In this document: one piece after another, positions 63,493 through 64,000 of the stretch
Position numbering within the stretch: position 1 is the first letter of the stretch
How the letters are laid out: each line of letters begins with the position of its first letter
Origin: Bog-756 sp963725275
GTDB lineage: Bacteria; Actinomycetota; Acidimicrobiia; Acidimicrobiales; RAAP-2
Length of the DNA stretch: 64,000 nucleotides
NCBI GenBank assembly: GCA_963725275.1
Contig: CAVRXS010000002.1
Span: 28,950-92,949, forward strand
Reading direction: 5' to 3'
Notes under the pieces: generated by a model
The model's database searches: none
What the model was told of the DNA's origin: nothing
What the model saw: only the letters and a program-made list of their open reading frames with translations
Program-made: the position numbers and the translations under genes

Positions 63493-63888
63493 ATGGCCCT
63501 GCTGAGCGGATTCCAGGAGCGCAATGCCGACAAGCTGGTGGGCGTGTACAGCGCCGACGCCGACTGGGTCAATGCATTCGGGAGCGTCAAGCGGGGAGCG
63601 GACGAGATCGTTGAGTATCTCAGGGGCCTATTTGCGGACGACAACTTCAACGCTGGCTCCCTGAAGGCGCCGCCTGACACAAGCTTCCGGGTTCTCACCC
63701 CCGAGGTTCTCCTGGTAAACGCCCATCTGCAGGTCGAGGGCCAGAAGTTGGTCGGCGGGGGTGAGATTGAGGTTCGTGACAACCACTCGCTACGTGTTCT
63801 TCAGCGCCAGCCTGATGGCGCGTGGCTCATTGTGTCGGAGATGTACAACGATGCCAACCAGGAGAGCACCTACGAAGGCCATTCGTGA
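63493..63888 (+). CDS. NTF2-like (SnoaL/SgcJ-type) protein
   Basis: This is a 131-residue protein with the cone-shaped NTF2 fold pattern: FQERNADKLVGVYSADADWV at the N-terminus, GADEIVEYLRGLFADD, VLLVNAHLQVEGQKLVGG and LIVSEMYND near the end. Family members include polyketide cyclases, ketosteroid isomerases and SgcJ-type proteins, or act as small ligand binders. The N-terminus may be longer; there is no clear ribosome-binding site at 63493. Confidence 0.75.
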   Translation: MALLSGFQERNADKLVGVYSADADWVNAFGSVKRGADEIVEYLRGLFADDNFNAGSLKAPPDTSFRVLTPEVLLVNAHLQVEGQKLVGGGEIEVRDNHSLRVLQRQPDGAWLIVSEMYNDANQESTYEGHS

Positions 63889-64000
63889 GGGGGTGCCCCT
63901 GATCGCGGGAGCGGGGCGTTATCCGCCAGACGGGCGCTTGCCGACCGCGAACTGCCACCCACCGGCACATCCGGGCTCAGGTCCTGGGAGGCCCTTGCCT
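63889..64000. other. Right window edge, nothing recognised
   Basis: The last 112 bases contain no recognisable gene start; a gene may begin beyond the edge. Confidence 0.3.

Overview
The window looks like a chromosomal segment of a high-GC actinobacterium, most plausibly of the class Acidimicrobiia. The reasons are the MurT/GatD lipid II amidation pair, two F420-type luciferase-like oxidoreductases, TetR genes that appear leaderless, and many large secreted Ser/Thr/Gly-rich proteins with Tat, lipoprotein or LPxTG-type signals. The lineage is inferred from gene content; there is no rRNA or other phylogenetic marker here.

1-26.4 kb is mostly cell-surface and exported functions. It holds two secreted proteins of the same Cys-repeat family (1-827, running off the edge, and 8691-9965), a Gfo/Idh/MocA oxidoreductase and a copper type II monooxygenase-like protein with all six copper ligands, into whose stop codon an insertion sequence has jumped. 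It also holds a Tat-exported phospholipase C-type phosphoesterase, exported alpha/beta hydrolases, a beta-helix protein, a degenerate CHAP-like protein, an LPxTG-like protein, and an ECF sigma factor in a cassette with a repeat-bearing membrane protein and a glutamic (G1) peptidase. The last gene is a GH43-like protein with C-terminal repeats.

26.6-44 kb is a dense core of housekeeping genes. A redox operon (peroxiredoxin, nitroreductase, F420 oxidoreductase, unknown, mscL) is followed by echA, a small zinc protein, tetR and an MFS gene, then yqgE, a methyltransferase and a lysR. Next come a HAD-acyltransferase fusion gene, murT and gatD. Converging on them is a lipid-type operon read leftwards from 46.5 kb: acyl-CoA reductase/HAD, zinc alcohol dehydrogenase, LarA-like protein and a second PlsC acyltransferase, with a divergent TetR and a 12-bp palindrome at the shared control region.

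44-50.4 kb contains recognisable genes (reductase/HAD, TetR, membrane protein, VOC protein, amidase) that are each broken by one to seven frameshifts. The density suggests either uncorrected sequence errors or real decay; the reading frames alone cannot decide.

50.5-57.4 kb begins at a tRNA-Val gene and is a mobile-element region. A DUF6933-like gene is cut in two by an IS21-family element that carries an extra pRiA4b ORF-3-like gene, with a 6-bp target duplication. Beyond it are an IS5 remnant and two overlapping tyrosine recombinase genes. 57.4-64 kb carries accessory genes: two exported hydrolases, a hemerythrin protein, PNPOx-like and GAF proteins, a hydrolase remnant and an NTF2-like protein.
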